From positions 1 through 6,400 of the forward strand of contig CAIQMJ010000346.1 of NCBI GenBank assembly GCA_903872875.1: DNA of 6,400 nucleotides, in the 5' to 3' direction. Origin of the DNA: an uncultured Variovorax sp. (GTDB taxonomy: Bacteria > Pseudomonadota > Gammaproteobacteria > Burkholderiales > Burkholderiaceae_C). The position numbers and the translations under genes are program-made. Below the pieces are notes generated by a model, which saw nothing but the letters and a program-made list of their open reading frames with translations, was not told the DNA's origin and did no database searches. Below, one piece after another: positions 5,023 to 6,400 of this stretch; position 1 is the first letter of the stretch; every line of letters starts with the position of its first letter.

Positions 5023-6126
5023 ATGCCCATGCCATTCATCTCACTTCACCGGACCGTGTTGCCCGGTCCATGTCCGCGACGCAGGGTGGTCGCCGCCGTG
5101 CTGGTGGCCCTGCTGTGCGGCGCGGTCGATACCGCCTTCGCGGCCGGGCCCGGGTCCGCTGCCTCGGCGGGCAGCTGTCTCGAGACCGCACGCCAGGCCA
5201 GGGCGCCGTCACGCGCTCTTGCGATGGCTGCCGCCGCACGGCAGGAGCACAACGCCTTCGGCGGCCAGACGATGGATGCCGAAGGCCGGCTCCTGCAGGC
5301 TGGCGATTCGGAAGCCGAGGACACGCGCCGCACGATCGGCGCGACGCCGCCCTGGGAGCGCGTGCTCGGCTACTGGCGCGCAGTCGACCTGCAGGACACG
5401 CGCCTGCCGTACCTCGTGCGCTTCGGTGCCCTGCGGCCGGCGCATCGCGAACTGCTGCTGCAGGCCCTGAACCAGGCGAGCGCGGACCATCTGCAAGGCC
5501 TGGGCGTCGGGCCGGACCAGGGTCTGGCGTCGTCCGAGCAGCGCGCAACGGCGGTCGCGCTGAACCGCGTCGCAGTGATCGATACGCCCTGGTCCGCCGC
5601 ATTCGTGAGCTGGTTGGCGCGCCAGGCCGGGTTGGGTGCGGACGAGTTCGCGTTCTCGGAGGCGCATGCCGACTACGCCGGCGCTGCATGGCAGGCCGGC
5701 CTGGACGAGGCTTCGGGCCATGCCACGTCCTACGCGTTGCGTGCCTGCGACCCGGTGCAGACGCCGCCGCGCATCGGCGACCTGCTGTGCCAGGCGCGGG
5801 CCGGCAGTGCGGGCATCGACAGCTTCGCGCGGATCGGCGAGGCGCTCGTCGCCCGCCGCAACGGCGGCGCGCCGCTGCCGATGCATTGCGATGTGGTGGT
5901 TGCGGTCGATGCGACGGGCTTCGATACGGTCGGCGGCAACGTGCTGCAGTCGGTCACGCGGCGGCGCCTTGACTTCGCGGCGGGCACCACGTTGCTCGAC
6001 CCGAGCTACCAGCCGGAGGGCTGTGCGTCGGGCTCCACAGGTCTTTCGAGCACCCCGATCGTTCCCGGCTGCGTCGATCGCCACATGAGCCGGCAGCCCT
6101 GGTCGCTGCTGCTGCAGTGGCGCTGA
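5023..6126 (+). CDS. Exported DUF2272-domain protein
   Basis: The 367-residue protein begins with basic residues (PRRR, about 18-21), a hydrophobic stretch VVAAVLVALLCGAV and a likely signal peptidase site near TAFAAG (37-42), so it should be exported to the periplasm. LLC lacks the small residue needed before the cysteine of a lipobox. The rest matches the uncharacterised DUF2272 family: ATPPWERVLGYWRAV, then DTPWSAAFVSWLARQAG (187-203), FSEAHADY, PPRIGDLLCQAR, MHCDVVVAVD (287-296) and VGGNVLQSVTRR. This order resembles NlpC/P60- and CHAP-like cell-wall hydrolases (TPWCxAFV, P-x-GDI, GHV, GGN), with Ser191 in place of the nucleophilic cysteine and His288 and Asn306 as candidate partners. That comparison is my inference; the family's function is not known to me. 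ATG 5029 is an alternative start. Coding frame upstream of 5023 is open but lies antisense to the methyltransferase, so I reject it. Only 20 bp separate it from the divergent methyltransferase. Confidence 0.88.
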   Translation: MPMPFISLHRTVLPGPCPRRRVVAAVLVALLCGAVDTAFAAGPGSAASAGSCLETARQARAPSRALAMAAAARQEHNAFGGQTMDAEGRLLQAGDSEAEDTRRTIGATPPWERVLGYWRAVDLQDTRLPYLVRFGALRPAHRELLLQALNQASADHLQGLGVGPDQGLASSEQRATAVALNRVAVIDTPWSAAFVSWLARQAGLGADEFAFSEAHADYAGAAWQAGLDEASGHATSYALRACDPVQTPPRIGDLLCQARAGSAGIDSFARIGEALVARRNGGAPLPMHCDVVVAVDATGFDTVGGNVLQSVTRRRLDFAAGTTLLDPSYQPEGCASGSTGLSSTPIVPGCVDRHMSRQPWSLLLQWR

Positions 6127-6136
6127 GGCGTCAGCG
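6121..6136. terminator. Inverted repeat spanning two convergent stop codons
   Basis: CGCTGA-GGCG-TCAGCG is a perfect 6-bp inverted repeat with a 4-base loop. The left arm is the last codon and TGA of the DUF2272 gene; the right arm is the same pair for the DUF3297 gene on the other strand, since both end in Arg (CGC) and TGA. It could form a small hairpin in either transcript. No T tract follows on either side, so termination here is only a suggestion, and the symmetry partly follows from the two identical gene ends. Confidence 0.35.
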
Positions 6137-6385
6137 GTAGAAGGCCTCGACCGCGCCCTTGAGCTTGATCAGCAGGGGCTTGCCCTTGCGATCGAGCGTT
6201 TTGCCGGCGGGCACCTTGATCCAGCGTTCGCTGACGCAGTACTCCTCCACGTCGAGGCGCTCCTTGCCGTTGAAGCGGATACCGATGTCGTGTTCGAAGA
6301 CGGCCGCCACATGGTGCGGGCTGCGCGGGTCGATGGACAGATGGTCGGGCAAGGGAGGAAGGGAAGGGGAAGTGCTGTCGTTCAT
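6131..6385 (-). CDS. Small DUF3297-family protein
   Basis: This gene encodes an 84-residue cytoplasmic protein of a conserved proteobacterial family of unknown function. The recognisable core runs PPLPDHLSIDPRSPHH (10-25), then IGIRFNGKERLDVEEYCVSE (about 34-53), WIKVPAGKTLDRKGKPL and IKLKGAVEAFY at the end. Its size is normal for the family and it appears complete. The first ten residues are Ser/Pro-rich and probably flexible. The ATG at 6385-6383 is the only sensible start. The 15 bases left before the window edge show no Shine-Dalgarno sequence, and the promoter must lie outside. The gene converges on the DUF2272 gene with only four bases between the stop codons. Beyond family membership I can assign no role. 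Confidence 0.92.
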   Translation of the reverse strand: MNDSTSPSLPPLPDHLSIDPRSPHHVAAVFEHDIGIRFNGKERLDVEEYCVSERWIKVPAGKTLDRKGKPLLIKLKGAVEAFYR

Positions 6386-6400
6386 GGGATTCGATGGGTG

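Noticed and set aside
4211..5470. 419-codon plus-strand open frame across the methyltransferase and the DUF2272 start
   Set aside because: It runs antisense to the methyltransferase and then out of frame with DUF2272; its composition shows no protein-family signal.
1..6400. CRISPR arrays, tRNA genes, insertion sequences, attachment sites
   Set aside because: No spaced direct repeats, cloverleaf-like segments, transposase motifs or flanking target duplications were seen on either strand.

Overview
The window is very GC-rich, with dense coding, short intergenic gaps and strong G/C preference at third codon positions. The gene families (BtuF-like binding protein, SIRT4-like sirtuin, CPA2 antiporter, DUF2272 and DUF3297 proteins) and the style of the start regions suggest a betaproteobacterium of the order Burkholderiales. 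That assignment is an inference from family resemblance; no rRNA or other marker gene is present. It looks like ordinary chromosome: I see no tRNA, insertion sequence, CRISPR array, phage gene or plasmid gene.

Layout. At 1-815 (minus) lies most of a BtuF-like periplasmic metal-chelate binding protein, cut by the left edge. At 888-1751 (plus), diverging from it, is a zinc-type sirtuin. At 1824-2889 (plus) is a CPA2 monovalent cation:proton antiporter that is broken. Its first 115 or so codons and its last 240 or so lie in different frames, and the segment expected between them, including the family's ion-binding Asp-Asp region, is missing. At 2867-4192 (plus), overlapping the 3' end of the antiporter, is a flavin-dependent halogenase-like enzyme with an intact WxWxIP motif. 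A hairpin separates it from a convergent UbiE-like methyltransferase at 4232-5002 (minus). Only 20 bp from that gene's start is a divergent gene for an exported DUF2272 protein at 5023-6126 (plus). It converges on a small DUF3297 gene at 6131-6385 (minus), and the two stop codons sit in one inverted repeat.

How the genes relate. The antiporter remnant and the halogenase form one plus-strand transcription unit, shown by overlapping frames and a good Shine-Dalgarno site inside the antiporter end. The methyltransferase beside the halogenase could be a tailoring partner, since aryl polyene and xanthomonadin-type clusters carry both kinds of enzyme, but no polyketide or fatty-acid-type synthase genes are visible, so this is only a possibility. 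The other genes look like unrelated housekeeping or accessory genes. The items most worth a second look are the internal deletion in the antiporter, the orphan halogenase, the DUF2272 protein with serine where related-looking cysteine peptidases have cysteine, and the compact, possibly leaderless, divergent start region at 5002-5023.
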